Source: Chloroflexota bacterium (lineage in GTDB: Bacteria > Chloroflexota > Anaerolineae > Promineifilales > Promineifilaceae). From it: DNA of 41,689 nucleotides. The notes below the pieces were generated by a model. It did not search any database and was not told the origin of the DNA. It saw only the letters and a list, made by a program, of their open reading frames with translations. The stretch lies in NCBI GenBank assembly GCA_018004935.1, contig JAGNBF010000029.1:28436-70124 (forward strand), in the 5' to 3' direction. The position numbers were made by a program, and so were the translations under genes. Below are positions 8,577 to 16,759 of the stretch, one piece after another. The first letter of the stretch is position 1; every line of letters begins with the position of its first letter.

Positions 8577-9404
8577 ATGTATACACCCCACCCCCGCCTG
8601 GAAATTGACGCCCTCGGTATTCACACCACCTATTATGAAGCGGGAGATGAGTCGCGGCCGCAACTCATCCTCCTGCATGGTATGTCCTCATCTGGCGACA
8701 GCTTCCGCGAGTTGATGCACGAACTCGCCCCCCACTACCATCTCATCGCCCCGGACATCCCCGGCTTCGGCAACAGCAACACCACCGAACCTTACACCAT
8801 CCCCCATCTGGTAGAGTGGCTGGCCTCGTTGCTGGATAGCTTGCGAATTCCAGAGGTACACTTGTTAGGGCATTCGTTTGGGGGGTTATTGGCGACGGCT
8901 TTTACGCTGGCTTATCCCCACCATGTCAACCGGCTGGTGCTGATCGCTCCGGCCATCTTGGTGTTGGGCAAATACCCGGAATGGGTGCGCCGCTGGAGCC
9001 AGTATAAAACCGCACTCAGTGCGGTGAAACTGGGCAACCGGATGGTCACATCAAAAATGTGGTTAGACCGGCAGATGCGAATCCAGTTTTATGATGCGGC
9101 CCGCCACCCGGAAACGGTCTGGGAACGGCGCAAACAGGATTATCAGAATGCCCGCTCGACGCCAGATGTACTGCTCGCGGCCGCGTCCCAGCACCTCGTC
9201 CCCCGTCTGCCCGAAATCCAGGCCCATACCTGCATCATTTGGGGCCGTCAGGACCCCATCCTCCGCGCCAGCGGGGCTACACGCCTGTTCAATGCCATCC
9301 CCCATGCTGAAGCCCACTTACTTGATGAATGCGGACATGTACCTCAGATCGAACAATTGGCACAGGTGGTGGGGATTCTAAAAACGTTTCTGGCATTGGC
9401 CTAA
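8577..9404 (+). CDS. Alpha/beta-fold hydrolase
   Basis: A 275-residue cytoplasmic alpha/beta hydrolase of the esterase/epoxide-hydrolase type. The oxyanion-hole segment L-H-G-M-S-S-S-G lies near residue 33, the nucleophile elbow G-H-S-F-G-G places Ser at 100, and the remaining triad members fit D226 (in G-R-Q-D-P-I) and H254 (in E-C-G-H-V-P). There is no signal peptide. The substrate cannot be told from sequence; homologues include esterases and C-C bond hydrolases. The stop lies one base from the end of the convergent DinB-family gene, so there is no room for a separate terminator between them. This is the first gene rightward with the usual GCGGCCGC density (8654, 9177), so native DNA probably resumes here. 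Confidence 0.88.
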   Translation: MYTPHPRLEIDALGIHTTYYEAGDESRPQLILLHGMSSSGDSFRELMHELAPHYHLIAPDIPGFGNSNTTEPYTIPHLVEWLASLLDSLRIPEVHLLGHSFGGLLATAFTLAYPHHVNRLVLIAPAILVLGKYPEWVRRWSQYKTALSAVKLGNRMVTSKMWLDRQMRIQFYDAARHPETVWERRKQDYQNARSTPDVLLAAASQHLVPRLPEIQAHTCIIWGRQDPILRASGATRLFNAIPHAEAHLLDECGHVPQIEQLAQVVGILKTFLALA

Positions 9405-9405
9405 A

Positions 9406-9888
9406 TCAGGCCTCGTTCCTCCATGCCGCCAGATTCAGTTCCATTTGCGCTACATGCTCAGGGATGTGCCGTTCATAAACATCTAACCAATCGTCCAGGG
9501 TCATAATGCCGTTTTCTGGGTGCTCAATTGTGTGCGCCCACACCGATTCTGGTAGATCACGGATAAGCTGGTAGGTCTGTCCGCGCAACCATTTAAACAA
9601 CTCCAAAGCCGCCAGGGGATCTTGATCATGATAATGCAAAGTGCGTGCCCATAACGCCTCATCATAAGCCATCACCATAGCACCTGGCTCCACTATCGCC
9701 TTACGACAACGGCTATAACTGTTCGCTTCACTATCGGCGATATGAACAACAAGCTCGTGAACACTCCAATCAGATGGGGTGGGTTTAAATTGCCACATTT
9801 CTTGGGGAAATTGGTTCAAAGCCGTCACCAGATACGCATAGGCCTGACCATATGCTTCAATTTTTCTTCGCCGTTCTTCAACTAACAT
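9406..9888 (-). CDS. DinB-family metal-dependent protein
   Basis: A 160-residue four-helix-bundle protein of the DinB/YfiT superfamily. Known members are metal-dependent and include bacillithiol or mycothiol S-transferases and damage-inducible proteins of unclear role. The three metal-binding histidines are expected at H49 (in V-H-E-L-V-V-H), H141 and H145 (in Y-E-R-H-I-P-E-H), and all are present. The W-S-V-H-E segment near residue 41 is also typical. It lies 29 bp after a second alpha/beta hydrolase on the same strand, so the pair may form a small operon, perhaps for stress or detoxification; that role is inferred. Its 3' end meets the convergent hydrolase with one base between. Confidence 0.85.
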   Translation of the reverse strand: MLVEERRRKIEAYGQAYAYLVTALNQFPQEMWQFKPTPSDWSVHELVVHIADSEANSYSRCRKAIVEPGAMVMAYDEALWARTLHYHDQDPLAALELFKWLRGQTYQLIRDLPESVWAHTIEHPENGIMTLDDWLDVYERHIPEHVAQMELNLAAWRNEA

Positions 9889-9917
9889 GCGTTATACCTC
9901 TATGTTGGTTTAGCGGT

Positions 9918-10781
9918 TTATTTGCTTAACCATTCATGGACGATTTTTTCATATTCTGGCCTACGCTCTAACATGGGCAAATGCCCCACCCCAGGAATTA
10001 CCACCAACTTACTGTTGGGCACACGGCTGGCAATCAACTGGCTTTGTTCCGGCGGCACAATGGGGTCTTTATCACTGACCACCACCAGCGTCGCGGCCGC
10101 GATGCGGGGCAAACGATAGGCAATGTCCATGTGTGGGAGCTGGCGAAAATACGGCCACATGGCTCCGGCTTGTACCTTTTTGTGATACGAATAAAGCAAG
10201 TGTAGCCGCTCGGTGAACTCAGGATGGTGTATCAGTATCTGCCGGTCAACGGCAAAGGCCCCAATGCTGGCCCGCAGAAAAGAGGGGTGAAACCGGGTCA
10301 GAAAACCCAGCGGAAACAACACGCGCCCCATACCATCCATCCGGGCCAAACGTTGTAATAGCCCAAAGGCTCCAATGAGCCTCCCATTGGCAAACCCGGC
10401 GATAGAAATGACCCGATTTACTTTGGCAGGGGCATAGATCGCGGCCGCGAGCGCCGTAAACCCGCCCAACGAATGCCCCACAATTGTCACCGGGCGACCC
10501 GGCACAATTTGCTCAATCGCCTCCACCACCAACCGGCCAATCTCCTTCACCGAGAGTTGTTCACTCTGGAAATCCTTGGGAAACACGGCGGGATAATGCC
10601 CCGGCAGGCTTAAGGCATAACAGGGACCATATTGGGTATAAGGAGCGCCTTTGTACCACAACCCCATAGAACTGGTCAGCCCATGAAGCAGAATAATGGG
10701 CTGACGGCTGTCTTGAGTATTAAAGGCCACATAGGCCAGTTGATGATTATCTATTTTGAGAGTTTGAAAGTTAGTGTCCAT
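9918..10781 (-). CDS. Alpha/beta-fold hydrolase
   Basis: A 287-residue alpha/beta hydrolase. Visible triad: S104 in the elbow V-G-H-S-L-G-G, D239 in S-D-K-D-P-I-V and H267 in G-V-G-H-L-P-M; the oxyanion segment L-L-H-G-L-T lies near residue 31. No signal peptide is seen. The cap domain (about 130-215) is rich in hydrophobic and aromatic residues, as in lipid- or ester-acting members, but no substrate can be assigned. It is transcribed leftward, divergent from the transaldolase gene, with 210 bp between their starts. The DinB-family gene follows 29 bp downstream on the same strand. It contains two GCGGCCGC sites (10093, 10441). Confidence 0.88.
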   Translation of the reverse strand: MDTNFQTLKIDNHQLAYVAFNTQDSRQPIILLHGLTSSMGLWYKGAPYTQYGPCYALSLPGHYPAVFPKDFQSEQLSVKEIGRLVVEAIEQIVPGRPVTIVGHSLGGFTALAAAIYAPAKVNRVISIAGFANGRLIGAFGLLQRLARMDGMGRVLFPLGFLTRFHPSFLRASIGAFAVDRQILIHHPEFTERLHLLYSYHKKVQAGAMWPYFRQLPHMDIAYRLPRIAAATLVVVSDKDPIVPPEQSQLIASRVPNSKLVVIPGVGHLPMLERRPEYEKIVHEWLSK

Positions 10782-10935
10782 GGATATTTAATGGTAAGCG
10801 TTCAGTTGGGTTTACTACTGCAACCGAATGCTCTCATTTTCCACTAACCAGAGAGTCGTAGCAAATTGCTCAATAAAGAAACGATCATGGACAACCGCAA
10901 GACGAAACACGCACTGTACGCTCCAGGTAAGCAAA

Positions 10936-10944
10936 TGGTATACT
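10936..10944 (+). promoter_or_regulatory. Extended -10 promoter for transaldolase
   Basis: TGGTATACT is an extended -10 element (TGN plus a hexamer close to TATAAT). No good -35 is seen, which is usual for extended -10 promoters. Transcription would start near 10951, leaving a leader of about 40 bases with the ribosome site AAAGGAG at 10977-10983, 8 bp before ATG 10992. This argues against the upstream in-frame start at 10866. Confidence 0.5.
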
Positions 10945-10991
10945 CTTCCGCACCATTCAGGTTATTAGTCATGGTGAAAGGAGACAACTAT

Positions 10992-12092
10992 ATGAACCCT
11001 CTTGTTAAACTACACACCTACAGACAAAGTTTTTGGTACGACAACATCCGCCGCCAGTTCCTTCATGATGGCACACTCCAACGCCTGATTGATGAGGATG
11101 GTTTGCGGGGCATGACGTCAAATCCATCCATATTTGAGCAGGCAATCGGCAAGAGTGACGACTACGATGATCAGATGAAAGCTTTGATCGCTCAAGATGC
11201 CGATGTTAACACTATTTATGAGGCCCTGGTACTGGCTGACATTCAAACTGCCTGCGATCTCTTTGCGAATCTGTACACCCAATCCCAAGGTGCAGATGGC
11301 TATGTGAGCCTGGAAGTTTCGCCCCACCTGGCACGGGATACGGCAAACACTATCAGTGAAGCACGTCGCCTACACCAGGCCGTGAGTCGCCCCAATGTGA
11401 TGATCAAAGTCCCCGCCACCCCAGAAGGTATCCCGGCGATTCGTCAGCTCATTGGCGAGGGTATTAACATCAATATCACCCTCATGTTTAGCATGGCGCA
11501 TTATGAGGCTGTGGCTGAGGCCTACATGGAAGGTCTGAAACAGTTAGCGGCCGCGGGCGGTAATCTGCACCAGATCGCTTCAGTGGCCTCATTTTTTGTC
11601 AGCCGGGTAGACTCAGCCGTAGATAAAAAGCTGGCTGAACAAAATACCGCGGCCGCGAATGCCCTCTTAGGTCAGACAGCTATTGCCAACAGCAAACAAG
11701 TCTACCAACGATTCAAAGAACTATTTCACGGCGACACCTTCGCCCCCCTACGCGCTATGGGTGCCCCCGTACAACGCCTTCTCTGGGCCTCCACCAGCAC
11801 CAAAAACCCCAACTACCCCGACACCATCTACGTAAATAACCTCATTGGCCCAGAAACAGTCAACACCATGCCCCCAACAACCGTAGATGCCTTTCGCGAT
11901 CATGGTTTGTTAGCCAACACCCTGGAAGAAGGCGTAGAAGAAGCACAACTCGTCCTGGATAACTTGCGCCAACGAGGCATCAACCTTGATGATATTACAG
12001 AACAACTGCAAATAGATGGAGTACAGGCGTTTGCCAAATCATTTACCGGCCTGATGGCGGCGATAACGGAAAAACGCGGCCGCTTGCTCTAA
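10992..12092 (+). CDS. tal: Transaldolase
   Basis: Transfers a dihydroxyacetone unit between sugar phosphates in the non-oxidative pentose phosphate pathway, in the cytoplasm. The protein is 366 residues, normal for the longer bacterial class. Family signatures are clear: G-M-T-S-N-P-S-I-F near 37, V-S-L-E-V-S-P near 103, M-I-K-V-P-A-T with the Schiff-base lysine K139, then I-N-I-N-I-T-L-M-F-S, and W-A-S-T-S-T-K-N-P near residue 260. ATG 10992 is chosen because it follows AAAGGAG at 8 bp and gives the family's usual beginning; the frame stays open upstream to 10866 but lies before the likely promoter. Three GCGGCCGC sites fall in it (11547, 11649, 12076). A tandem repeat array follows. Confidence 0.94.
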   Translation: MNPLVKLHTYRQSFWYDNIRRQFLHDGTLQRLIDEDGLRGMTSNPSIFEQAIGKSDDYDDQMKALIAQDADVNTIYEALVLADIQTACDLFANLYTQSQGADGYVSLEVSPHLARDTANTISEARRLHQAVSRPNVMIKVPATPEGIPAIRQLIGEGININITLMFSMAHYEAVAEAYMEGLKQLAAAGGNLHQIASVASFFVSRVDSAVDKKLAEQNTAAANALLGQTAIANSKQVYQRFKELFHGDTFAPLRAMGAPVQRLLWASTSTKNPNYPDTIYVNNLIGPETVNTMPPTTVDAFRDHGLLANTLEEGVEEAQLVLDNLRQRGINLDDITEQLQIDGVQAFAKSFTGLMAAITEKRGRLL

Positions 12093-12120
12093 TCTTTTCG
12101 TCCCCATCCCAGAGGAAAGG

Positions 12121-12421
12121 GGAGAACCCCCCGCCCCTGGGGCGGGGTCAGGGATGGGGATAACCCCGCACAAACCGACCCAAAATTGGGCAGGGCAAAA
12201 CCTGATAAAGGCGTTTTTTGCACGCAAATACCCGCAAAAAACGCCCCTTAGAAAAGTTCCCCGCCCCTGGGGGCGGGGTCAGGGGTGGGGATAACCCCGC
12301 ACAAACGGACCCAAAATTGGGCAGGGCAAAACCTGATAAAGGCGTTTTTTGCGGGCGAATGCCCGCAAAAAACGCCCTCTAAAAAGTTCCCCGCCCCTGG
12401 GGGCGGGGTCAGGGGTGGGGA
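12121..12421. repeat. Tandem 130-bp intergenic repeat with stem-loops
   Basis: The 474-bp gap 12093-12566 holds no gene. The block CCGCCCCTGG recurs at 12131, 12261 and 12391, exactly 130 bp apart, giving two full units and a truncated third. Each unit contains a GC-rich hairpin (about CCCCGCCC with GGGCGGGG), a spacer, and a second stem-loop. In unit two that stem is perfect: GGCGTTTTTTGCGGGC at 12341-12356 pairs with 12361-12376 around a GAAT loop. In unit one (12210-12245) the inner part of the stem has decayed. Related elements lie at 16.4-16.7 and 39.5 kb. The rest of the gap has a weak extended -10 (TGTTAAAAT-like, 12483-12491) that may serve the next gene. Confidence 0.9.
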
Positions 12422-12566
12422 AAATAGAGTATACGATTACCCTAGACTCCGACTCAAATTGCTGGCGATAGACATCTCGATTTGTTAAAATCCCCCTTAT
12501 TCTCATACTCAGACAACATCACCAATACCAGTTTTCTGGCCTCAACACACGACCAAAAGGACACTC

Positions 12567-13070
12567 ATGAAACTCAGCATCTCCGCTATCCTGCGCATGG
12601 CAGAACTCTTTGATAATCTGTCTAACACCCAAATTGAACTGATCGAATCCATCGCCGAACTTATCCATTTGCGCAAAAGCGAGTTCTTATTTGCTGAACT
12701 AGACGGCACAGACGAACTATACGTCATTGCTCGAGGTGGCATCGAGATCCTGGTCAATCCCGGGTTAGTTAGCGCCAGCAGTGAGAAAATGGAGCATGTC
12801 GTGATTGCCGAGTTGCGCCAGGGGCAAGTATTAGGTGAGGTTGCCTTAGTAGACCAGGGTTTACGGTCGGCCAGTGCTCGTGCCAGCCAGGAAGACACAT
12901 CACTATTAAAAATACCCCGCGTCCGCCTCATGCTGTTATGTGATACTTACCCCGAACTGGGTTACAAACTCATGAAAAACCTTGCCGCAGACCTGGCATT
13001 GAAAATACGCAACACCGATTTGACAGTACGCCAATACCAGCTCATGTTGTCCCATCACCGAGGAAACTAA
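12567..13070 (+). CDS. Stand-alone cyclic nucleotide-binding domain protein
   Basis: A 167-residue protein made of one cyclic nucleotide-binding (Crp-type) beta-roll. The phosphate-binding cassette is recognisable: G90-E-V-A-L, then R100-S-A-S, where the arginine contacts the cyclic phosphate. The final helices (about 125-160) would be the hinge, and no helix-turn-helix follows, so it is not a DNA-binding Crp/Fnr regulator by itself. It may bind a partner or act as a sensor subunit. Start ATG 12567 follows an A/G-rich stretch (AAAAGGAC). It has no GCGGCCGC, and lies in a 3-kb stretch (12.1-15.1 kb) with only one. It is not clearly operonic with the next gene, which is 349 bp away. Confidence 0.82.
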   Translation: MKLSISAILRMAELFDNLSNTQIELIESIAELIHLRKSEFLFAELDGTDELYVIARGGIEILVNPGLVSASSEKMEHVVIAELRQGQVLGEVALVDQGLRSASARASQEDTSLLKIPRVRLMLLCDTYPELGYKLMKNLAADLALKIRNTDLTVRQYQLMLSHHRGN

Positions 13071-13419
13071 TACATCTTTAACGAGAAGTTTGTGATAAAC
13101 TGGGCAGGGAGTCTCTACCAGACTCGTGTTTTCCACTACCAAACCTGTGCCCAGATATTTTTGTGTTGTCGTTCCACAACTTAATCCGTCGCTTTGAACC
13201 ACCAGGCAAAGCGTTTTTAGCCAGTTTAAAACTGGCGATCTTTGTTTTGTGACGCGGCCGCGTTGTAGATGCATCTCCTCGTTACTCATTCAACAATTCA
13301 CGAATTCACCACCGATTAATTATTTTCTTCATCTCAACCGAAATGAAACACACTCTCTGGCAAATCATCCTCCAAATTTTCATCCGTCTTGGTGCGCCGT
13401 AGGCTTATGGGGAACTCTT
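13071..13419. other. Intergenic region with a small perfect hairpin
   Basis: No gene seen. At 13220-13236 there is a perfect inverted repeat, GCCAGTTT with AAACTGGC around one A, followed by a T-rich stretch (TTTGTTTTG), so it may act as a terminator for the cyclic-nucleotide-binding gene. A GCGGCCGC lies at 13254, the only one of the 64 counted that is outside a gene. A GGGGA at about 13409 precedes the chosen start of the CinA-like gene. Confidence 0.5.
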
Positions 13420-14613
13420 ATGAAAGTGGAAATTATCAGCATCGGCACCGAGCTTCTATACAACGACGTATTGGATGTGAACGCCTCCCGGGTCACCACT
13501 TGCATACGGGATGTCAATGCCCAACTTACCTGCAAAGTAACCATTGGGGATGACCTGGACATGATCGTAGAGGCAATCACACTGGGTTTACACAGAGCCA
13601 ATGTCGTTCTCACCATTGGCGGCCTGGGCAATGATGCGAATGATTGGACCGGCCTGGCCGTTTTGCAAGTACTGAATATCACTTCCATTCTACAACTACA
13701 CAACACACCAGGTGTCATTACTCTTGAAGGAGGTGGCCCTGGTCCCAATGGTTATCTGATCCCCATACAAGATAAACTGCTCATTTGCCTGCCCGGAGGG
13801 CGACGCAAAGTCGCTTACCTCATGGAAACGGCAGTTTTGCCCTGGCTCAAAGAAAAACAGGCAAAAAATATCTCCCATAGCCGTACCGCCCTGGTTCATA
13901 CGGCAGGCTTAGTCGAAAGTGATATCCGTCAACGGCTAGAGCAAATCCCCCTAAATGATCAGGAACACATCACCCTTAACACTTTTGCCGGACAAACAGA
14001 TATCCGCCTGTGGGTAGAAGCCACATCCCTGGAACAGGTAGAAAGTCGTCTGCGCACCCTTAAACAGATCCTATACACCCAACTGGGGGATCACATCTAT
14101 GGCGAAGGAGAAAGCCGCCTGGAGCAGGTGGTTTTGCATGAATTACATAACCAACAACTAAAATTAGCAGTTGCTGAGTGCAGTTCAGCACCCACCTTAC
14201 GCCGGATGTTAACGCCTTTTGCCTCAGATGACCTCGTCACCTTTTTGTCACCCCATCACCAGCAAGAAATCAGCAAACAACTGGGTTTGGCCCCAGAAGT
14301 TGCCCGGTTAGAATTGTCACGTTGGAGTCGCCAGGTGGCTGGCCCTCTGCGGGAATACACTGGAGCGGACTTAGGCCTGGTAGTTGTGAACCAGGTTTTA
14401 CCCGGAGGAATACATTTATTAACGACACTTTCTTCCCCAAAAGGATTTTCCGTAGTACAACGCACCTTTGGGGGTCACCCGGAGAATATTGCGGATTGGT
14501 CATTAACATTGAGTCTGGTTTTGCTACGACGCTGGCTACTGGGCAACCAGGAATCTTTTGTGAATCAGGTCCAAACTACCAATAAAGAACCATTCTTATT
14601 AAAAAAGTTGTAA
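13420..14613 (+). CDS. CinA-like protein with diverged active-site motifs
   Basis: A 397-residue protein with the CinA layout: an N-terminal MoCF-type domain (about 1-170), a linker domain (170-235) and a C-terminal nicotinamide-nucleotide amidase-like domain (235-375). The start M-K-V-E-I-I-S-I-G-T-E-L-L and the G-G-L-G at 67-70 are typical. Key motifs are altered: the usual G-G-L-G-P-T-x-D-D-x-T reads G-G-L-G-N-D-A-N-D-W-T, and the amidase motif E-S-C-T-G-G reads E-C-S-S-A-P (253-258). The T-G-I-A-G-P-G-G loop is also missing near 313. CinA normally hydrolyses ADP-ribose and deamidates NMN in the pyridine nucleotide cycle; this copy may be inactive or have changed function. ATG 13420 is chosen over upstream in-frame starts because it gives the family N-terminus and has GGGGA upstream. 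Confidence 0.8.
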   Translation: MKVEIISIGTELLYNDVLDVNASRVTTCIRDVNAQLTCKVTIGDDLDMIVEAITLGLHRANVVLTIGGLGNDANDWTGLAVLQVLNITSILQLHNTPGVITLEGGGPGPNGYLIPIQDKLLICLPGGRRKVAYLMETAVLPWLKEKQAKNISHSRTALVHTAGLVESDIRQRLEQIPLNDQEHITLNTFAGQTDIRLWVEATSLEQVESRLRTLKQILYTQLGDHIYGEGESRLEQVVLHELHNQQLKLAVAECSSAPTLRRMLTPFASDDLVTFLSPHHQQEISKQLGLAPEVARLELSRWSRQVAGPLREYTGADLGLVVVNQVLPGGIHLLTTLSSPKGFSVVQRTFGGHPENIADWSLTLSLVLLRRWLLGNQESFVNQVQTTNKEPFLLKKL

Positions 14614-14688
14614 CTATTTAAAAATTTAATGAACAATTACGACCGGGCGGGTCTGGCAGATGCATTCATTCAACCAAACAGTTACAAC
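14607..14688. repeat. Inverted repeat after the CinA-like gene
   Basis: GTTGTAACT (14607-14615) pairs perfectly with AGTTACAAC (14680-14688). The left arm overlaps the stop codon of the CinA-like gene. It may form a stem that ends or stabilises the transcript; there is no U-run typical of an intrinsic terminator. The 64-nt loop makes the structure uncertain. Confidence 0.4.
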
Positions 14689-14750
14689 TATTCCACCAGC
14701 GATCAACTTCACTGTGCTTTATTGAGAAGATACCAAATGAGTAAATAGTT

Positions 14751-15902
14751 ATGCGGATTGGTATGGTAACAGCCTGTTATAAACCCGTTATCAATGGTGT
14801 TACCCGGATGGTTGCTTTATACCGGCAACACCTGGAAAATTTCGGGCATGAGGTCACTATCTTCACCCTGGGGAAACCGGATCCGGCCGGGGACGATCCG
14901 GGGGTGATTCGTTCACCGGGGTTGCCTTTAGGACATACCGGTTATTATGTGGGGGTCAGGTATACCCGTCAGGCTCAGGCGCTACTGGAACAGATGGACA
15001 TTATCCATTGTCATCACCTGTTTATGAGTGTGGAGTTGGCCCATCGTTATGCTCATTGCCCGATTGTCTACACGAATCACACCCGCTATGATTTGTACGC
15101 GGCCGCGTACACCCCCCTCTCCTTCCCCGCCACCCGCTTCATTTTACGCCAGGCATGGCCCTATTTCAGTCATCGGGCCAACATGGTGATTGCCCCTTCT
15201 GCCAGTGTAATGCAGGTTCTGTTAGCCTACGGTTTACGCACCCCCATCACCGTCATCGAGAACGGCATTGATCTTCAACCGTTCCATCACCCCCCGCGGC
15301 CGCAAAACAAAACCAGCCTGGGCATACCCGAAAATGCCACCTTATTGGTTTTTGTCGGGCGTCTGGCCCCCGAAAAAAACATCAAAACACTCCTGGCTCA
15401 ATTTGCTCAATTACACGCTCGCGCCGCCTTAAACGGCCAGGCCGTACATTTACTAGTGGTGGGGAGCGGGCCGCTCACCCGTGAATTATCCGCGCTCCAG
15501 GCCACCTATCAGTTGGATGGCTACGTTCATCTGGCAGGGGCCGCACCCTACGAATCCGTGCCCAATCTGCTCGCGGCCGCGGACTTGTTTATCACCGCCT
15601 CCGTGAGTGAGGTTCACCCCCTGACTATTATTGAAGCGATGGCCGCCGGGTTGCCGGTGATAGGTGTGGCTTCACCCGGCTTAAGCGATACGGTCATCTC
15701 AGGTAAAACCGGACTCCTCACCACTACCCCCGACACATTAGCTGAGGCGGCCCTACCGCTGGTACTGCATAAGGCACAACGCCAGAAAATGAGCGCGGCC
15801 GCACGCCAGGCCAGCTACCGTTACAACATCGAACGCACCTGTCAGCTCACCCTCAAACTTTACAAACAATTACTGTATCCCACTCCCTCTTACCATGACT
15901 GA
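14751..15902 (+). CDS. GT4-family glycosyltransferase
   Basis: A 383-residue retaining GT-B glycosyltransferase. The N-terminal Rossmann domain starts M-R-I-G-M-V-T-A-C-Y and has N-G-V at 15-17. The C-terminal donor domain has V-G-R-L-A-P-E-K-N (202-210, with R204 and K209 expected to hold the nucleotide-sugar phosphates) and the E-x7-E motif E287/E295 in S-E-V-H-P-L-T-I-I-E. It resembles enzymes that add glucose or mannose to diacylglycerol or phosphatidylinositol, so membrane glycolipid synthesis is likely, but the sugar and acceptor are not determinable. There is no membrane span; such enzymes bind the inner leaflet peripherally. The last 8 bases overlap yraN, so the two are translationally coupled. 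Four GCGGCCGC sites lie in it (15099-15802). Confidence 0.88.
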   Translation: MRIGMVTACYKPVINGVTRMVALYRQHLENFGHEVTIFTLGKPDPAGDDPGVIRSPGLPLGHTGYYVGVRYTRQAQALLEQMDIIHCHHLFMSVELAHRYAHCPIVYTNHTRYDLYAAAYTPLSFPATRFILRQAWPYFSHRANMVIAPSASVMQVLLAYGLRTPITVIENGIDLQPFHHPPRPQNKTSLGIPENATLLVFVGRLAPEKNIKTLLAQFAQLHARAALNGQAVHLLVVGSGPLTRELSALQATYQLDGYVHLAGAAPYESVPNLLAAADLFITASVSEVHPLTIIEAMAAGLPVIGVASPGLSDTVISGKTGLLTTTPDTLAEAALPLVLHKAQRQKMSAAARQASYRYNIERTCQLTLKLYKQLLYPTPSYHD

Positions 15903-16281
15903 TCACCGCAAACGCCTGGGCAATTGGGGCGAAAAAGTAGCCGGAGAACTCCTGAAGGCTAAAGGATATACCCTCTTATGCCAGAACTGGCGTTGCCCCC
16001 GTGGCGAAATGGATTTAATCGCCCAAGATGGTGAGACCCTGGTGTTCGTAGAAGTAAAAACCCGTCGCGGCCGCGCCCTAGGAACACCTGAAGACGCCAT
16101 CACCCCCCACAAAGCCCGCACCCTGTTCACCGTTGCCCAAACCTATCTGGCTCAAGAAGAATTGGGCGATATTCCCTGGCGCATTGACCTGATTGCCATT
16201 GAGTTGGACAATACAGGCAAACTACAACGCTGTGAACACCAGGAAAACATTCTGGATTTCGGCTTCACACCCTACGATTAA
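15895..16281 (+). CDS. yraN: YraN family endonuclease-like protein
   Basis: A 128-residue member of UPF0102/YraN, a small restriction-endonuclease-fold family of uncertain role, often linked to DNA recombination or repair. The expected charged residues are present: E13 and E18 in the first helix, D40 in R-G-E-M-D, and E53-V-K55 in V-F-V-E-V-K-T-R, matching the PD-(D/E)xK core. Length is normal. The start overlaps the GT4 gene by 8 bp. The family is usually found near ribosomal or tRNA genes; here miaA follows after 478 bp. One GCGGCCGC (16067) sits right after the catalytic strand, encoding R-R-G-R-A. Confidence 0.9.
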   Translation: MTDHRKRLGNWGEKVAGELLKAKGYTLLCQNWRCPRGEMDLIAQDGETLVFVEVKTRRGRALGTPEDAITPHKARTLFTVAQTYLAQEELGDIPWRIDLIAIELDNTGKLQRCEHQENILDFGFTPYD

Positions 16282-16432
16282 ATAGTTGTGCGTTTTCCCA
16301 GAGAGCCGGTCTCCTAACCGCACCACCCATGATGTTCCTGGACGATTACTTAGGGAGCGCTCACAATTAGGTAATGAAGCCTTAGCCAGTGAAGTCAGAA
16401 GACCCATCCCCCTTCCCCCTTCCCAGGGGGAA

Positions 16433-16698
16433 GGGGGAACATAACAGCGCGGTTTTTCGGGGCCTTTGCCCCGAAAAACCGCGCCCAGAAAAGTTCCCCG
16501 CCCCTGGATGCAGGGTCAGGGGTTAGGGCTTTCGCCGACAAACGAAGGGTCACTCACCATTTCCCTGCCCCCTTCCCGCAGGGCAGGGGGAACATAACCA
16601 GTGCGGTTTTTCGGGGCCTTTGCCCCGAAAAACTGCGCCCAGAAAAGTTCCCCGCCCCTGGATGCAGGGTCAGGGGTTAGGGCTTTCGCCGAAAAACC
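16433..16698. repeat. Two-copy intergenic stem-loop repeat
   Basis: The 478-bp gap 16282-16759 holds no gene. Two units of about 110 bp, offset by 153-154 bp, each run: GGGGGAACATAAC, a stem-loop, then AGAAAAGTTCCCCGCCCCTGG and a short tail. The first stem is perfect, 17 bp: GCGCGGTTTTTCGGGGC (16447-16463) with 16468-16484 around a CTTT loop; the second (about 16601-16638) has a few changes near its base. The GTTCCCCGCCCCTGG block is shared with the arrays at 12.1-12.4 and 39.5 kb. A possible -10 (TATAGT, 16713-16718) for miaA follows. The left part of the gap (16282-16432) has no clear feature. Confidence 0.9.
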
Positions 16699-16759
16699 CG
16701 GTTTCTGACGTGTATAGTTACAAACATTCATCCATTATCAACAAGTTGATCGCGAAATA

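Noticed and set aside
10866-10991. Upstream start for transaldolase
   Set aside because: It lies before the likely promoter (10936-10944), while ATG 10992 has a strong ribosome site and the normal N-terminus.
12279-12506. Minus-strand open frame through the 130-bp repeats
   Set aside because: It is made of stem-loop repeat sequence and similar spurious frames arise at 16516-16731 and 39303-39587.
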